Of a DNA stretch of 64,000 bases, positions 33,986 through 43,238 are shown one piece after another. The notes under the pieces were generated by a model. It was not told where the DNA came from, made no database searches, and saw only the letters and a list, made by a program, of their open reading frames with translations. A program made the translations under genes and the position numbers. Origin of the DNA: Microbacterium lacticum (GTDB lineage Bacteria > Actinomycetota > Actinomycetes > Actinomycetales > Microbacteriaceae); the NCBI RefSeq assembly GCF_006716815.1, contig NZ_VFPS01000004.1, forward strand, positions 124,001 to 188,000, in the 5' to 3' direction. Positions within the stretch are counted from its first letter, which is position 1. Each line of letters opens with the position of its first letter.

Positions 33986-35074
33986 ATGACCGTCGCCGCC
34001 GACCTCACCTATCTGCCCTGGGTAGGACCCGCCGCGGGCACGGATGCCCCGTGCGTGCGCGACGAGCGCCGCGAGCTCAGCTACCGCGACATCGAGCGCG
34101 CCGCCGCGGCGGTCGCCGAGCAATTCGCCGAACACGGCGTCGGCCGAGGAGACGTCGTCGCCGTCATGCTGCCGAACTCCGTCGAACTCCTCGTCGCCGT
34201 GCTGGCCGCGTGGCGGCTCGGCGCCGCCGCCACCCCCGTGAACCCAGCGCCGAGCACGCGGAGGACGCCACCGCCGCCGCCGCCGCCGTCCAACCCGACC
34301 AGCTCGCACTCCTCGTCTACACGAGCGGGTCGACGGGGCAGCCCAAGGGGGTGATGCTCGACCACGCGAACCTCGCGGCCATGGCCGCCCAGGCGACGCG
34401 TCATTTCGCGATGACCGAGCGCGATCACGCTCCTCGTGCTGCCGCTGTTCCACGTCAACTCGCTCTGCCTCTCCTTCTGCGCACCGCTCAGCGTGGGCGC
34501 GCAGGTCAGCGTGCTCGAACGCTTCGCGCCCGACACCTTCGTCCGAGCGCTCGCCGAACGACGCCCGACCTACTTCTCCGCCGTCCCCGCCGTCTTCGCC
34601 CGCCTCGCCGCCCTCCCCGAGGAGGCGCCGGTGGATGCCTCGAGCCTGCGCTTCGCGATCTGCGGCGCGGCCCCGGCGAGCCCCGAACTGCTCGCGCGCT
34701 GCCAAGACCGCTTCGGACTCGTCATCACCGAGGGGTACGGGCTGACCGAGGCGACCTGCGCGTCGGCGTGCAATCCGCTCGACGGACCGCGCAAGCCGGG
34801 GGCGGTCGGCCGCGCGATCGCCGGTCAGCGGATCTCGATCGTCGACCCTTCCGGCCGGCACCTTCCCGCGGGGGAGCGCGGCGAGGTCGTCATCAGCGGC
34901 CCGACCGTGATGCGCGGCTACCTCAACCGACCCGAGGCGACCGCCGAGGTGCTGCGCGACGGATGGCTGCACACCGGCGACGTCGGCATCGTCGACGACG
35001 ACGGATACCTCCGCATCGTCGACCGCATCAAGGACATGATCATCCGCGGCGGCGAGAACCTGTACCCGAAGGAG
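33986..35074 (+). pseudogene. Decayed acyl-CoA/AMP-forming ligase
   Basis: The N-terminal part (MTVAADLTYLPWVG... to RLGAAATPVNPA) is in one frame. A stretch is then missing, and the AMP-binding P-loop LVYTSGSTGQPKG continues in a second frame. Near 34425 it shifts back to the first frame (LVLPLFHVNSLC...), with GYGLTEATCAS, GWLHTGDVG and DRIKDMIIRGGENLYPKE. The sequence stops at 35074, losing the C-terminal about 80-100 residues with the catalytic Lys region. Two frameshifts plus internal and 3' losses make it inactive. It probably acted on a fatty or aromatic acid. Confidence 0.85.
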
Positions 35075-35160
35075 GCACGATCCGGCTCCGCCCGTGGAGC
35101 TGGGTGCCCGGCACGGCCGGCGACCGTCACGCCGCCGAGATCCTGGACTATTGGATGCCG

Positions 35161-35580
35161 CCGCGCACCGCGAAGGCGTATCGCCGCTTCCGCCCGGGTC
35201 CCGCCGCGTTCAAGGTCGACCTCGCCGTCGCCGAGGACGTGCCGTGGCGCGACCCGGAGGTCGGGCGCGCCGCGATCGTCGCGCAGATCGAGCGGTTCGC
35301 GCCCGGGTTCCGCGAGCGCATCCTCGCCCTCCGGGTGCAGTCGGCCACGCAGATGTCGCGCGAGAACCCGAACTTCGTCGGCGGAGACATCCTCACCGGT
35401 GCCAAGACGCCCGTGCAGTTCCTCACCGGACCGCGCGTCTCGCCGTTCCCGTACGATACCGGCGTGCCCGGAACGTACCTCTGCTCCGCCGCGACCCCGC
35501 CGGGGCCGGGCATCCACGGAACGAGCGGGGCGAACGCGGCCGAGCGGGCCCTCCGCCGCCTCGGGGTGGCGAGCGCATGA
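35161..35580 (+). pseudogene. C-terminal fragment of an NAD(P)/FAD-dependent oxidoreductase
   Basis: Only the tail of a phytoene-dehydrogenase-like flavoprotein remains: RRFRPGPAAFKVDLAV, then after an apparent internal loss AIVAQIERFAPGFRERIL, NPNFVGGDI and GVPGTYLCSAATPPGPGIHG. The N-terminal FAD-binding half is absent. The fragment is fused in frame to unrelated upstream codons and overlaps the next gene start by ATGA, so the three genes once formed an operon. Confidence 0.7.
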
Positions 35581-36159
35581 GCGAGACGGATGCCGGAGAG
35601 GAGGCCGAGCTGACGCGTCGGCAGCTCGTGCTCGTGGCGGAGAGCCTGGATGCCCGTCTGCCGGAGATCGTGCGGGACATGCGCGATCTGCTCGTCGCGA
35701 GCATCGGCGAACTCGGCGGGGATCCGCAGCTGGTGGAGATGCTGCAGGCGAGCATCGAGGGCAACGTCTCGACGATCTGCCACATCCTCGCCAACGACAT
35801 CGACATCGACAACCTGCAGCCGACGACCGCGGCCGCCGAATACGCGATCCGTCTCGCGCAGCGGGATGTGCCGGTCAGCGCCCTCACCCGCGCCTATTAC
35901 CTGGGGCAGTCGATGTTCCTGCGGCTCGGGATCGACGCCGTCGAGGAGCTCTCGGCGGGGGAGGAGCAGCGTATCTCGCTCGTGCGGGCCGTCGCCGAGA
36001 CCGTCCATCGGTACATCGACTGTGCGCACCGCCGAGGAGCTCGGCGTCCACCGCAACACGGTGCGCCAGCGCGTGACGCGCTTCGAGGCGGGGCGTGCCG
36101 GGCCCATCGACCGGGTCGAGCTGACGCTGGCGCTGTGCCTGCATGCCGCCTTCGGCTAG
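35577..36159 (+). pseudogene. PucR-type transcriptional regulator with internal deletion
   Basis: The first about 147 codons (MSETDAGEEAELTRRQLVLV..., ASIEGNVSTICHILAND, VAETVHRYID) match the N-terminal domain of PucR/CdaR-like regulators. At 36018-36021 the frame changes and the C-terminal helix-turn-helix follows directly (RTAEELGVHRNTVRQRVTRFE ... LALCLHAAFG), ending with TAG at 36157. The middle of the protein, roughly 200 codons in typical members, is missing. It starts by ATGA overlap with the oxidoreductase remnant. Confidence 0.78.
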
Positions 36160-36344
36160 ACTGTGAGCCGAGATTCCCGCGTCCCCGTCGCCGCAGCTCG
36201 CAGAAGCGAGTACCCGCAGCCGGATCCGCAGGTCTCGCGCATTTCCCCGCGGCATCCGCCGCGGACTTCGACCGGCCGGCCCGTCACGCAACTGATGGGG
36301 CCGGTGTCACGCCGGTTCGCCCGGCTTTTCAGCTCAGGAGGAGC

Positions 36345-38504
36345 ATGCCGCCCACGGCATCCACCGCGCCCGCCCGTCGGCGCGGCGCATCGAACCGGGG
36401 GTCGTCCGCCCGTCGCGACGACGACGCCCCCCTCATCCCGATCCTCGCCCGCAAGGTGCGCGAGGTCGAGGCCAAGGCCCAGCGCGGAAAGCTCGGGCCC
36501 ACCAACCGCGTCAAGTTCCAGGTGATCGCCTTCCTCGTCCGCGAGGAGCGCGCCCGCGTGAAGGCCGACGAGGAGATCCCCGCCGCCGCGCGCGCCGAGC
36601 TGCTCAAGCGCCTCGACGGCGTCGCGACCATCCTCGCCAAGACGGCCGCCCGCGACACCTCGCTCATCCAGCTGCTCGAGGTCGACCAGGCCACCTCGCC
36701 GGTCGCCAAGCGCATGCGCCGCGACTGGCTGCTCGAGTCGGGGGCGGAGCTCCCCGAGGACGAGCTGATCATCACCGACGTGGCGCCCGTGCAAACCTCC
36801 GTGGTCCCCGCCGCCGTCGCGTCGCGCCAGGTGACCCCGCCGCAGATCGACGCGCGCCGCGAGGCGAACCCGTTCCTCGCGCCCGACGTGGCGCTGCGCG
36901 CCCCGGCATCCACCGCCCGTCGTCGCCTCGACGGCTGGGAGCTCATGGGCCCGCTGTACAAGGCGTTCGAGACCGGCGCCGGCGGAGCGAACGCCTCGAT
37001 GGAGCTGCCGCCCGTCCCCGAGTTCGACCGCCTCTCGCCCAAGGGGCTCGAGATCATGCCGCACCAGTCGCGGTTCCTCGAGTCGGTGCGCGCGGGACAC
37101 CGCTCGTTCCTCCTCGCCGACGAGCCGGGACTCGGCAAGACGGCCGAGTCGGTGCTCGCGGCATCCGTCGCCGGCGCCTACCCGCTGCTCGCGGTCGTGC
37201 CGAACGTCGTCAAGATGAACTGGGCGCGCGAGGTCGAGCGGTGGACGCCGCAGCGCCGTGCGACGGTCATCCACGGCGACGGCGACCAGGTCGACGCCTT
37301 CGCCGACGTGTTCATCGTCAACTACGAGGTGCTCGACCGGCACCTGTCGTGGCTCTCGTCGCTGGGCCTTCGCGGCATGGTGGTCGACGAGGCGCACTTC
37401 ATCAAGAACCTCGGCTCGCAGCGCTCGCAGAACGTGCTCGCGCTCGGCGCGCGCATCCGCGAGCAGGTGAGCGACCCGCTCATGCTCGCCCTCACCGGCA
37501 CACCGCTGATCAACGACGTCGAGGACTTCGACGCGATCTGGCGCTTCCTCGGCTGGACGAACGGCGAGAAGCCCGGTCCGGAGCTGATGGCGAAGCTGGA
37601 TGCCACGGGCTTCACCCCCGCCGACAAGGCCTTCTATCCCGAAGCGCGCGACGCCGTCATCTCGATGGGCATCGTGCGCCGCAAGAAGAAGGACGTCGCC
37701 GCCGACCTCCCCGACAAGCTGATCGCCGATCTGCCCGTCGAGCTCGACGACGAGTACGGCCGCTCGATCCGTGAGGCCGAGCGCGAGCTCGGCGAGCGGC
37801 TCGCGGCCAAGTACCGCCGCATCATCGAGGCGCGCGGTGACCGGGTCATCCGCGGCGAGGCCGATGACGACATCGTGCGCCTCGTCGCGCACGGCGAGCT
37901 CGAAGAGGCCAAGGCCGCCGGTGCCGGCGCCGACAACGTGTTCACCATGGTGCGGAAGATCGGTCAGGCGAAGGCCCTGCTCGCGGCCGACTACGCCGCG
38001 CAGCTGCAGCGCTCGGTCGGCAAGGTCGTGTTCTTCGCGAAGCACATCGACGTGATGGATGCCGCGGAGGCGCATTTCGCGCAGGCGGGGCTTCGCACCG
38101 TCTCGATCCGCGGCAACCAGACGACCACCGCCCGCCAGCAGGCCATCGACGCATTCAACAACGATCCGGACGTCGCGATCGCGGTCTGCTCCTTGACTGC
38201 CGCCGGCGTCGGGGTCAACATGCAGGCGGCCTCGAACGTCGTGCTCGCCGAGCTGTCGTGGACGGCCGCCGAGCAGACCCAGGCGATCGACCGTGTGCAC
38301 CGGATCGGGCAGGACGAGCCCGTCACGGCGTGGCGGATCATCGCGGCGCACACGATCGACACAAAGATCGCCGAGCTGATCGACTCGAAGCAGTCGCTGG
38401 CCGCACGCGCCCTCGACGGCGAGCAGGTCGACCCGACCTCGAGCGATTCGGTGCAGCTGTCGGCGCTCATGCATCTGCTCCGCCAGGCGCTCGGAGCCGA
38501 CTGA
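36345..38504 (+). CDS. SNF2-family DEAD/DEAH helicase-like ATPase
   Basis: The 719-residue protein has a basic, partly disordered N-terminus, a helical region (about 30-130), and then the two RecA-like lobes of a SNF2 ATPase. These carry ADEPGLGKT (Walker A), VVDEAHFIKN (DEAH-type box), ALTGTPLIN (motif III) and QAIDRVHRIGQ (motif VI). Such proteins translocate on double-stranded DNA. It is not a HepA/RapA fusion and no methylase or nuclease is adjacent. CAGGAGGAGC precedes the ATG at 36345. The 185 bases upstream show no other feature. Role unknown, perhaps repair or remodelling. Confidence 0.88.
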   Translation: MPPTASTAPARRRGASNRGSSARRDDDAPLIPILARKVREVEAKAQRGKLGPTNRVKFQVIAFLVREERARVKADEEIPAAARAELLKRLDGVATILAKTAARDTSLIQLLEVDQATSPVAKRMRRDWLLESGAELPEDELIITDVAPVQTSVVPAAVASRQVTPPQIDARREANPFLAPDVALRAPASTARRRLDGWELMGPLYKAFETGAGGANASMELPPVPEFDRLSPKGLEIMPHQSRFLESVRAGHRSFLLADEPGLGKTAESVLAASVAGAYPLLAVVPNVVKMNWAREVERWTPQRRATVIHGDGDQVDAFADVFIVNYEVLDRHLSWLSSLGLRGMVVDEAHFIKNLGSQRSQNVLALGARIREQVSDPLMLALTGTPLINDVEDFDAIWRFLGWTNGEKPGPELMAKLDATGFTPADKAFYPEARDAVISMGIVRRKKKDVAADLPDKLIADLPVELDDEYGRSIREAERELGERLAAKYRRIIEARGDRVIRGEADDDIVRLVAHGELEEAKAAGAGADNVFTMVRKIGQAKALLAADYAAQLQRSVGKVVFFAKHIDVMDAAEAHFAQAGLRTVSIRGNQTTTARQQAIDAFNNDPDVAIAVCSLTAAGVGVNMQAASNVVLAELSWTAAEQTQAIDRVHRIGQDEPVTAWRIIAAHTIDTKIAELIDSKQSLAARALDGEQVDPTSSDSVQLSALMHLLRQALGAD

Positions 38505-38541
38505 GGCATCCACCCCGCGTCGCGCCCCGGCGCGGAGCGCG

Positions 38542-38580
38542 CACCGAGCCCGCCGTCTATTTAGGACGGCGGGCTCGGTG
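38542..38580. terminator. Perfect 16-bp hairpin after the SNF2 gene
   Basis: CACCGAGCCCGCCGTC (38542-38557) and its complement (38565-38580) flank a TATTTAG loop. There is no T tract. It separates the SNF2 gene from the pfkA promoter. Confidence 0.75.
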
Positions 38581-38666
38581 GCATCCGCGCCCGTTCCGGC
38601 GATAGTGTCGACAGAGGCAGCGACGCCCCTGACATCCCCAGCGACATCCAACCGAAGGATCCCCAC

Positions 38667-39695
38667 ATGAAGATCGGCATCCTCACCAGCGGCGGCGACT
38701 GCCCCGGCCTGAACGCGGTCATCCGCGCCGTGGTCCTCAAGGGCACCACGACCTACAACATCGAGTTCGTCGGCATCCGCGACGGCTGGCGCGGCGTCGT
38801 CGACGGCGACTTCTTCCCGCTGACGCGGCACGAGGTGAGGGGCCTGTCCAAGGTCGGCGGCACGATCCTCGGCACCTCGCGCACGAACCCCTACGAGGGC
38901 CCCCGCGGCGGCGCCGAGAACATCAAGGCGACGCTCTACGCCCACCACATCGACGGCATCATCGCGATCGGCGGCGAGGGCACCCTCGCGGCGGCGAACC
39001 GGCTCTACAACGACGGCATCAACGTCATGGGCGTGCCGAAGACGATCGACAACGACCTGCGCGCGACCGATTACTCGTTCGGTTTCGACACCGCAGTCAA
39101 CATCGCCACCGAGGCGATGGACCGCCTGCGCACGACCGGCGACTCGCACAAGCGCTGCATGGTCGCCGAGGTCATGGGTCGCCACGTCGGGTGGATCGCG
39201 CTGCACTCGGGCATCGCCGCGGGCGCGCACGTGATCTGCATCCCCGAGGTGCCGATGTCGATCGACGAGATCACCGCGCAGGTGCAGAAGGCCCACGACC
39301 GCGGCCGCGCGCCGCTCGTCGTCGTGTCGGAGGGCTTCACCCTCACCGGCATGGACGAGGCCTACAGCGACAAGGGGCTCGACGCCTTCAACCGCCCGCG
39401 CCTGGGCGGCATCAGCGAGATCCTCGCGCCCGAGATCGAGCGCATCACGGGCATCGAGACGCGTGCGACCGTGCTCGGCCACATCCAGCGCGGCGGCTCG
39501 CCGTCGGCCTTCGACCGCGTGCTCGCGACGCGGCTGGGCCTGCACGCGGCCGACGTCGTCGCGGAAGAGGCCTGGGGCCAGATGGTCTCGCTCAAGGGCA
39601 CCGACATCGTGCGCGTGCCGTTCGAGGACGCGCTCGGCGAGCTCAACACCGTGCCGCTGTACCGCTACGAAGAGGCCGCCGCGCTCTTCGGGTGA
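38667..39695 (+). CDS. pfkA: 6-phosphofructokinase
   Basis: This enzyme commits fructose 6-phosphate to glycolysis. The 342 residues carry ILTSGGDCPGLNAVIR, GGEGTLAAA, PKTIDNDL and EVMGRHVGWIAL, and the size is typical of the actinobacterial group. Gly at the GGEGT position favours ATP as donor, while Lys in PKTIDND is shared with PPi enzymes. From my recollection of Streptomyces PfkA, I favour ATP. AAGGA precedes the ATG, and TAGTGT at 38603 is a possible -10. The paralogous repeat family A follows the stop. Confidence 0.92.
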   Translation: MKIGILTSGGDCPGLNAVIRAVVLKGTTTYNIEFVGIRDGWRGVVDGDFFPLTRHEVRGLSKVGGTILGTSRTNPYEGPRGGAENIKATLYAHHIDGIIAIGGEGTLAAANRLYNDGINVMGVPKTIDNDLRATDYSFGFDTAVNIATEAMDRLRTTGDSHKRCMVAEVMGRHVGWIALHSGIAAGAHVICIPEVPMSIDEITAQVQKAHDRGRAPLVVVSEGFTLTGMDEAYSDKGLDAFNRPRLGGISEILAPEIERITGIETRATVLGHIQRGGSPSAFDRVLATRLGLHAADVVAEEAWGQMVSLKGTDIVRVPFEDALGELNTVPLYRYEEAAALFG

Positions 39696-39705
39696 CGCTC
39701 GCGCG

Positions 39706-39787
39706 TCACGGACGCAGGACAAATCACCGTGGCAGGACGGAATCCACCGGATCCGTCCTGCCTTCGTGATTTGTCCTGCCTCGGTGA
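39706..39787. repeat. Intergenic palindromic repeat, family A, copy 2
   Basis: The two left units begin near 39714 and 39732 (GCAGGACAAATCACCG, GCAGGACGGA). The right arm TCCGTCCTGCC...GTGATTTGTCCTGCC is their inverted match. It lies ten bases after the pfkA stop. Confidence 0.75.
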
Positions 39788-39904
39788 TGTGGCGTGGGGT
39801 GATGTGGCGTCGCGTGGGGGCCGGCGCCTCCTCCCCAGGCGGGTGGATGCCAGGGTTCTCCACCGATCGCGCCGATCGCGTCCCACGGGCGAGAGCTCCG
39901 CGCG

Positions 39905-40765
39905 ATGCTGGCGGGCATGAGATCGCACGCAGAGCTCGTCGCCTGGCTGCACGCCCGGGGCGGGATCGCCCACACGACGGCTCTCCGCGACGCCGGCTTC
40001 ACGACCCATGGCATCCGCCAGGCGGTCCGCGGGGGCGCCGCGCACTGGGAGCGGCGGTCGTGGTTGGCGCTCGCCGGCGCCGATCCGGTGCTCCGACAGG
40101 CGGCGGCGCTCGGCGCGCGCGTCACCTGCCTCACGGCGGCCGCGCGGGCGGGGCTGTGGACGCCCGCGCACGACGAGCTCCACCTCTCGGTGCCGCCGAC
40201 GGCCGCCCGGCGCGACCCGACCGGCGTGCGCCTGCACTGGGGAGTCGCGCCGATGCCGGTCGCCCGCACCACCCTGATCGAGCCCGTCATCAACGTCCTC
40301 GCGCACGTCGCGGGGTGCGCCGCGCCCGCCGACGCGCTGTGCGTGTGGGAGTCGGCGCTCCGAAAGGGCGCCGTGCAGCCGGGAGTGCTCACCGGCGTGC
40401 GGTGGCGGGGATCTGCGCAGCAGCTAGCAGCACTGGCATCCGTCCTGTCCGATTCGGGGCTCGAGACGCGCTTCGTCGTGCTCATGCGCGGGCTGGGTGT
40501 GGAGGTGCGCCAGCAGGTGTGGATCGACGGGCATCCGGTCGACGGGCTCATCGGGGAGCGCCTGGTCGTGCAGCTCGACGGCTTCGCGCACCATCAGGGT
40601 GCCGATCGTCGACGCGACCTCCGTGCCGACGCGCGCCTCGTGCTGCTCGGCTACACGGTGCTGCGCTTCGACCTCGTGCAGCTCCTCTTCCACCCCGACG
40701 AGGTCGTCGCGACGATCGCCACGGCCCTCGCGCAGCAGCGCCACCTGACGCCGGCGCTGCGCTGA
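39905..40765 (+). CDS. AbiEi-type winged-helix plus DUF559 nuclease-like protein
   Basis: The 286-residue protein has an N-terminal winged-helix-like segment of the AbiEi antitoxin type (HARGGIAHTTALRDAGFTTHGIRQAV). Its C-terminal half (about 185-280) has the DUF559/Vsr-like PD-(D/E)XK pattern: LVVQLDGFAHH, RRRDLRADARLVLLGYTVLRF. No partner toxin gene is adjacent, so a working type IV toxin-antitoxin pair is not supported. The start is uncertain; ATG 39917 (MRSHAELVAWL, GGCGGG upstream) is an alternative. Such single genes are common in actinobacteria and their role is unknown. Confidence 0.75.
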   Translation: MLAGMRSHAELVAWLHARGGIAHTTALRDAGFTTHGIRQAVRGGAAHWERRSWLALAGADPVLRQAAALGARVTCLTAAARAGLWTPAHDELHLSVPPTAARRDPTGVRLHWGVAPMPVARTTLIEPVINVLAHVAGCAAPADALCVWESALRKGAVQPGVLTGVRWRGSAQQLAALASVLSDSGLETRFVVLMRGLGVEVRQQVWIDGHPVDGLIGERLVVQLDGFAHHQGADRRRDLRADARLVLLGYTVLRFDLVQLLFHPDEVVATIATALAQQRHLTPALR

Positions 40766-40782
40766 CCCCGCCTCGCCGCGCA

Positions 40783-40864
40783 TCACCGGCGCAGGACAAA
40801 TCACCGGCGCAGGACGAAACCAGCCCGAGGCATCCTGCCTCCGTGAGATCTCCTGCCTCGGTGA
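40783..40864. repeat. Intergenic palindromic repeat, family A, copy 3
   Basis: TCACCGGCGCAGGACAAA and TCACCGGCGCAGGACGAA are direct units 18 bases apart. The right arm CATCCTGCCTCCGTGAGATCTCCTGCCTCGGTGA is the inverted set. It lies between the convergent DUF559 and S9 peptidase genes. Confidence 0.78.
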
Positions 40865-40928
40865 TGCTCCACACCACCGCCACATGCCCCACGCAGCCAC
40901 CGGGCCAGGCGAAGCGGATGCCCCGGAC

Positions 40929-43052
40929 TCAGTCCTCGGCGAGGCCGAGCACGTCGAGCAGCCACGCCAGCTCGAACGCGCGCTGGTGCCAGGCGTTGTA
41001 GCGGCCCGAGACGCCGCCGTGTCCGGCGACCATCTCGCACTTGAGCAGCGCGTCCGCTCCCACCGCGCGCAGGCGCGCGACCCACTTCGCCGGCTCGACG
41101 TAGTACACCCGGGTGTCGTTGAGCGAGGTCGTCGCGAGGATCCGCGGGTAGTCGACGCCCTCGCGCACGTTCTCGTACGGCGTGTACGTCTTCATGTACT
41201 CGTAGACCGACGGGTCGTGCAGCGGGTCGCCCCACTCGTCCCATTCGATGACCGTGAGCGGCAGCGACGGGTCGAGGATCGTCGTCAGGGCATCCACGAA
41301 CGGCACGTCGGCGAGGATGCCGGCGAACAGCTCCGGCGCGAGGTTCGCGACGGCGCCCATCAGCAGCCCCCCGGCCGAGCCGCCTTCGGCGACGAGCAGC
41401 GCGGGCGAAGTCACATCGGATGCCACGAGGTGGCGCGCGACCGCAACGAAGTCGGTGAAGGTGTTGCGCTTGTGCTGCAGCTTGCCGTTCTCGTACCACG
41501 CCCGGCCGAGCTCGCCGCCGCCGCGCACGTGCGCGATCGCGAAGACGACCCCGCGGTCGAGCATCGACAGCCGCGCGACGGAGAAGCCCGGCTCGATCGA
41601 GTGCTCGTACGAGCCGTAGCCGTAGAGGTGCACGGGGCGGGCCTGCCCCGTGCCGGGCTCGCCGAACGAGCGCCTCCACACGAGCGAGACCGGCACGAGC
41701 GTGCCGTCGTCGGCGCGCACCCACTCGCGGCGCTGCGCGTAGTCGGAGGGCGAGTAGCCGCCGAGCACGGGCTGCCGCTTGCGCAGCAGGAACTCGCCGG
41801 TCGCCACGACGTAGTCGTAGACGGTGCCGGGCGTGATGAACGAGCCGTAGCCGAGGCGCACGATCGGCGTCGCCCACTCGGGGTTGCCGCCCGCGCCGGC
41901 CGCGTAGAGCTCTTCGTCGAAGTCGAGCTCGTCGATCGCGCCGGTCTCGTAGGAGAGGATGCCGAGGCGCGCGAGCCCCTCGCGGCGGTACGACACGACC
42001 GCCCAGTCGCGGAACGCCGACACGTCGAGAAGCCGCCGCCCGGGCTCGTGCGCCGAGATGACGGTGCGCGGCCCGGTCGGGTCGTCGGCGGCGACGCGGA
42101 CGAGTTCGAAGTCGAGCGCGCCGTCGTTGTGCACGATATAGAGCACGTCCTCGCCGCCGACGACGGCGTGGGTCGCCGCGTACTCGACCCCTTCGCGGCG
42201 CGGCCAGATCGAGCGGGGCGGCGTGCGGAGGTCGGATGCCGGCACGAGGTATTCCTCGGTCGTGATGGAGGAGCCCACGTCGATCACGAGGTAGTGCTCG
42301 CTGCGGGTGAAGCCCGCCCCGACCCAGTACCGTTCGTCGGGTTCGTGGAAGAGGCGGACGTCCGCGGTGGCATCCGTTCCCACCTCGTGCAGCCATACCG
42401 AGTCGGGCCGCCAGGCGTCGTCCATCGTCGTGTAGACCACGAACCGGCCGTCGGGCGAGAAGCAGGCGCCCGCGGAGGTGTTCTCGACGACGTCGTCGAG
42501 GTCGGCGCCGGTGGCGAGGTCGCGCACGCGCAGCGAGTAGCGCTCGTCGCCCTCGACGTCGACGCCGTACAGCAGCCGGGTGCCGTCGGTGGAGACGTCG
42601 AAGCTGCCGAGCGAGAAGAACTCGTGGCCGGCCGCGGCCTCGTTGCCGTCGAGCAGCACCTGCTCGCCGGGCACGTCGACGCCGGGCGTCAGCGCCGGGG
42701 GAGTCCAGTCCTCCGGGGAGGCGAGCGGTGCGCGGCAGTGGATGCCGTACTGCTGCCCCTCGACCGTGCGGCCGTAGTACCACCACTCGCCCTGCCGGGT
42801 GGGCACCGACAGGTCGGTCTCGCGGGTGCGCGAGCGGATCTCCTCGAAGATCCGCTGGCGGAGCGGGGCGAGGTGCGCCGTGCGGGCCTCGGTGTAGGCG
42901 TTCTCGGCCTCGAGGTGGGCGATCACGGCGGGGTCCTGTTTGGCGCGCAGCCACTCGTAGTCGTCGACGACGTCGTCGCCGTGATGCGTGCGGGTGGTCG
43001 GGTGGACGACGGCGCGGGGTGCCGCGCTGCCGCCGAGAGGGGCGCTGCTCAC
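40929..43052 (-). CDS. S9 family peptidase, oligopeptidase B-like
   Basis: The 707-residue serine peptidase has an N-terminal beta-propeller (about 60-420) and a C-terminal alpha/beta hydrolase domain. The nucleophile Ser is in EGGSAGGLL, Asp in LNDTRVYY and His in AGHGGVSGR. GYGSYEHSIEPGFS and HVRGGGELGR are typical of oligopeptidase B, which cuts short peptides after basic residues in the cytosol. The GTG start at 43052 is fixed by TAGCGT plus six bases. It is convergent with the DUF559 gene across a palindromic repeat. Confidence 0.92.
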   Translation of the reverse strand: MSSAPLGGSAAPRAVVHPTTRTHHGDDVVDDYEWLRAKQDPAVIAHLEAENAYTEARTAHLAPLRQRIFEEIRSRTRETDLSVPTRQGEWWYYGRTVEGQQYGIHCRAPLASPEDWTPPALTPGVDVPGEQVLLDGNEAAAGHEFFSLGSFDVSTDGTRLLYGVDVEGDERYSLRVRDLATGADLDDVVENTSAGACFSPDGRFVVYTTMDDAWRPDSVWLHEVGTDATADVRLFHEPDERYWVGAGFTRSEHYLVIDVGSSITTEEYLVPASDLRTPPRSIWPRREGVEYAATHAVVGGEDVLYIVHNDGALDFELVRVAADDPTGPRTVISAHEPGRRLLDVSAFRDWAVVSYRREGLARLGILSYETGAIDELDFDEELYAAGAGGNPEWATPIVRLGYGSFITPGTVYDYVVATGEFLLRKRQPVLGGYSPSDYAQRREWVRADDGTLVPVSLVWRRSFGEPGTGQARPVHLYGYGSYEHSIEPGFSVARLSMLDRGVVFAIAHVRGGGELGRAWYENGKLQHKRNTFTDFVAVARHLVASDVTSPALLVAEGGSAGGLLMGAVANLAPELFAGILADVPFVDALTTILDPSLPLTVIEWDEWGDPLHDPSVYEYMKTYTPYENVREGVDYPRILATTSLNDTRVYYVEPAKWVARLRAVGADALLKCEMVAGHGGVSGRYNAWHQRAFELAWLLDVLGLAED

Positions 43053-43058
43053 CCTTCC

Positions 43059-43064
43059 ACGCTA
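43059..43064 (-). promoter_or_regulatory. -10 box TAGCGT of the S9 peptidase, leaderless geometry
   Basis: Minus strand: TAGCGT, GGAAGG, GTG. Confidence 0.55.
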
Positions 43065-43154
43065 GTCGACGCCGGGGTGCGGGGGCCGTTTGCTCCGGCT
43101 CCCGCGTCCCGCAGACACGCCGCGATGTGCGAAGATTTCTGAGGTCCGGTTGCC

Positions 43155-43176
43155 GGAGCATGAACCCACGGTGAAC
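43155..43176 (-). promoter_or_regulatory. PHO-box-like direct repeat upstream of the PiT gene
   Basis: On the minus strand GTTCACCGTGG and GTTCATGCTCC are consecutive 11-base units. They resemble the GTTCACC direct repeats bound by PhoP in actinobacteria. The site is 62 bases before the phosphate transporter start, which makes phosphate control plausible. Confidence 0.45.
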
Positions 43177-43238
43177 TCTTCGTTCGCACCGCCGATTCCG
43201 TCGGCTCCCTTTTTCCTCTCTCCCGACGAAAGCGAACT

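Noticed and set aside
38667..39695. PPi-dependent phosphofructokinase
   Set aside because: PKTIDND is seen in PPi enzymes, but the GGEGT position carries Gly as in ATP-dependent actinobacterial enzymes. The donor is left as probably ATP.
36156..39863. A 1235-codon minus-strand frame over the SNF2 and pfkA genes
   Set aside because: It is antisense to two clearly conserved genes and has no ribosome site or domain.
39905..40765. A type IV AbiE toxin-antitoxin system or other defence island
   Set aside because: Only a single AbiEi/DUF559-like gene is present, with no AbiEii toxin beside it. The SNF2 gene nearby has no nuclease or methylase partner.
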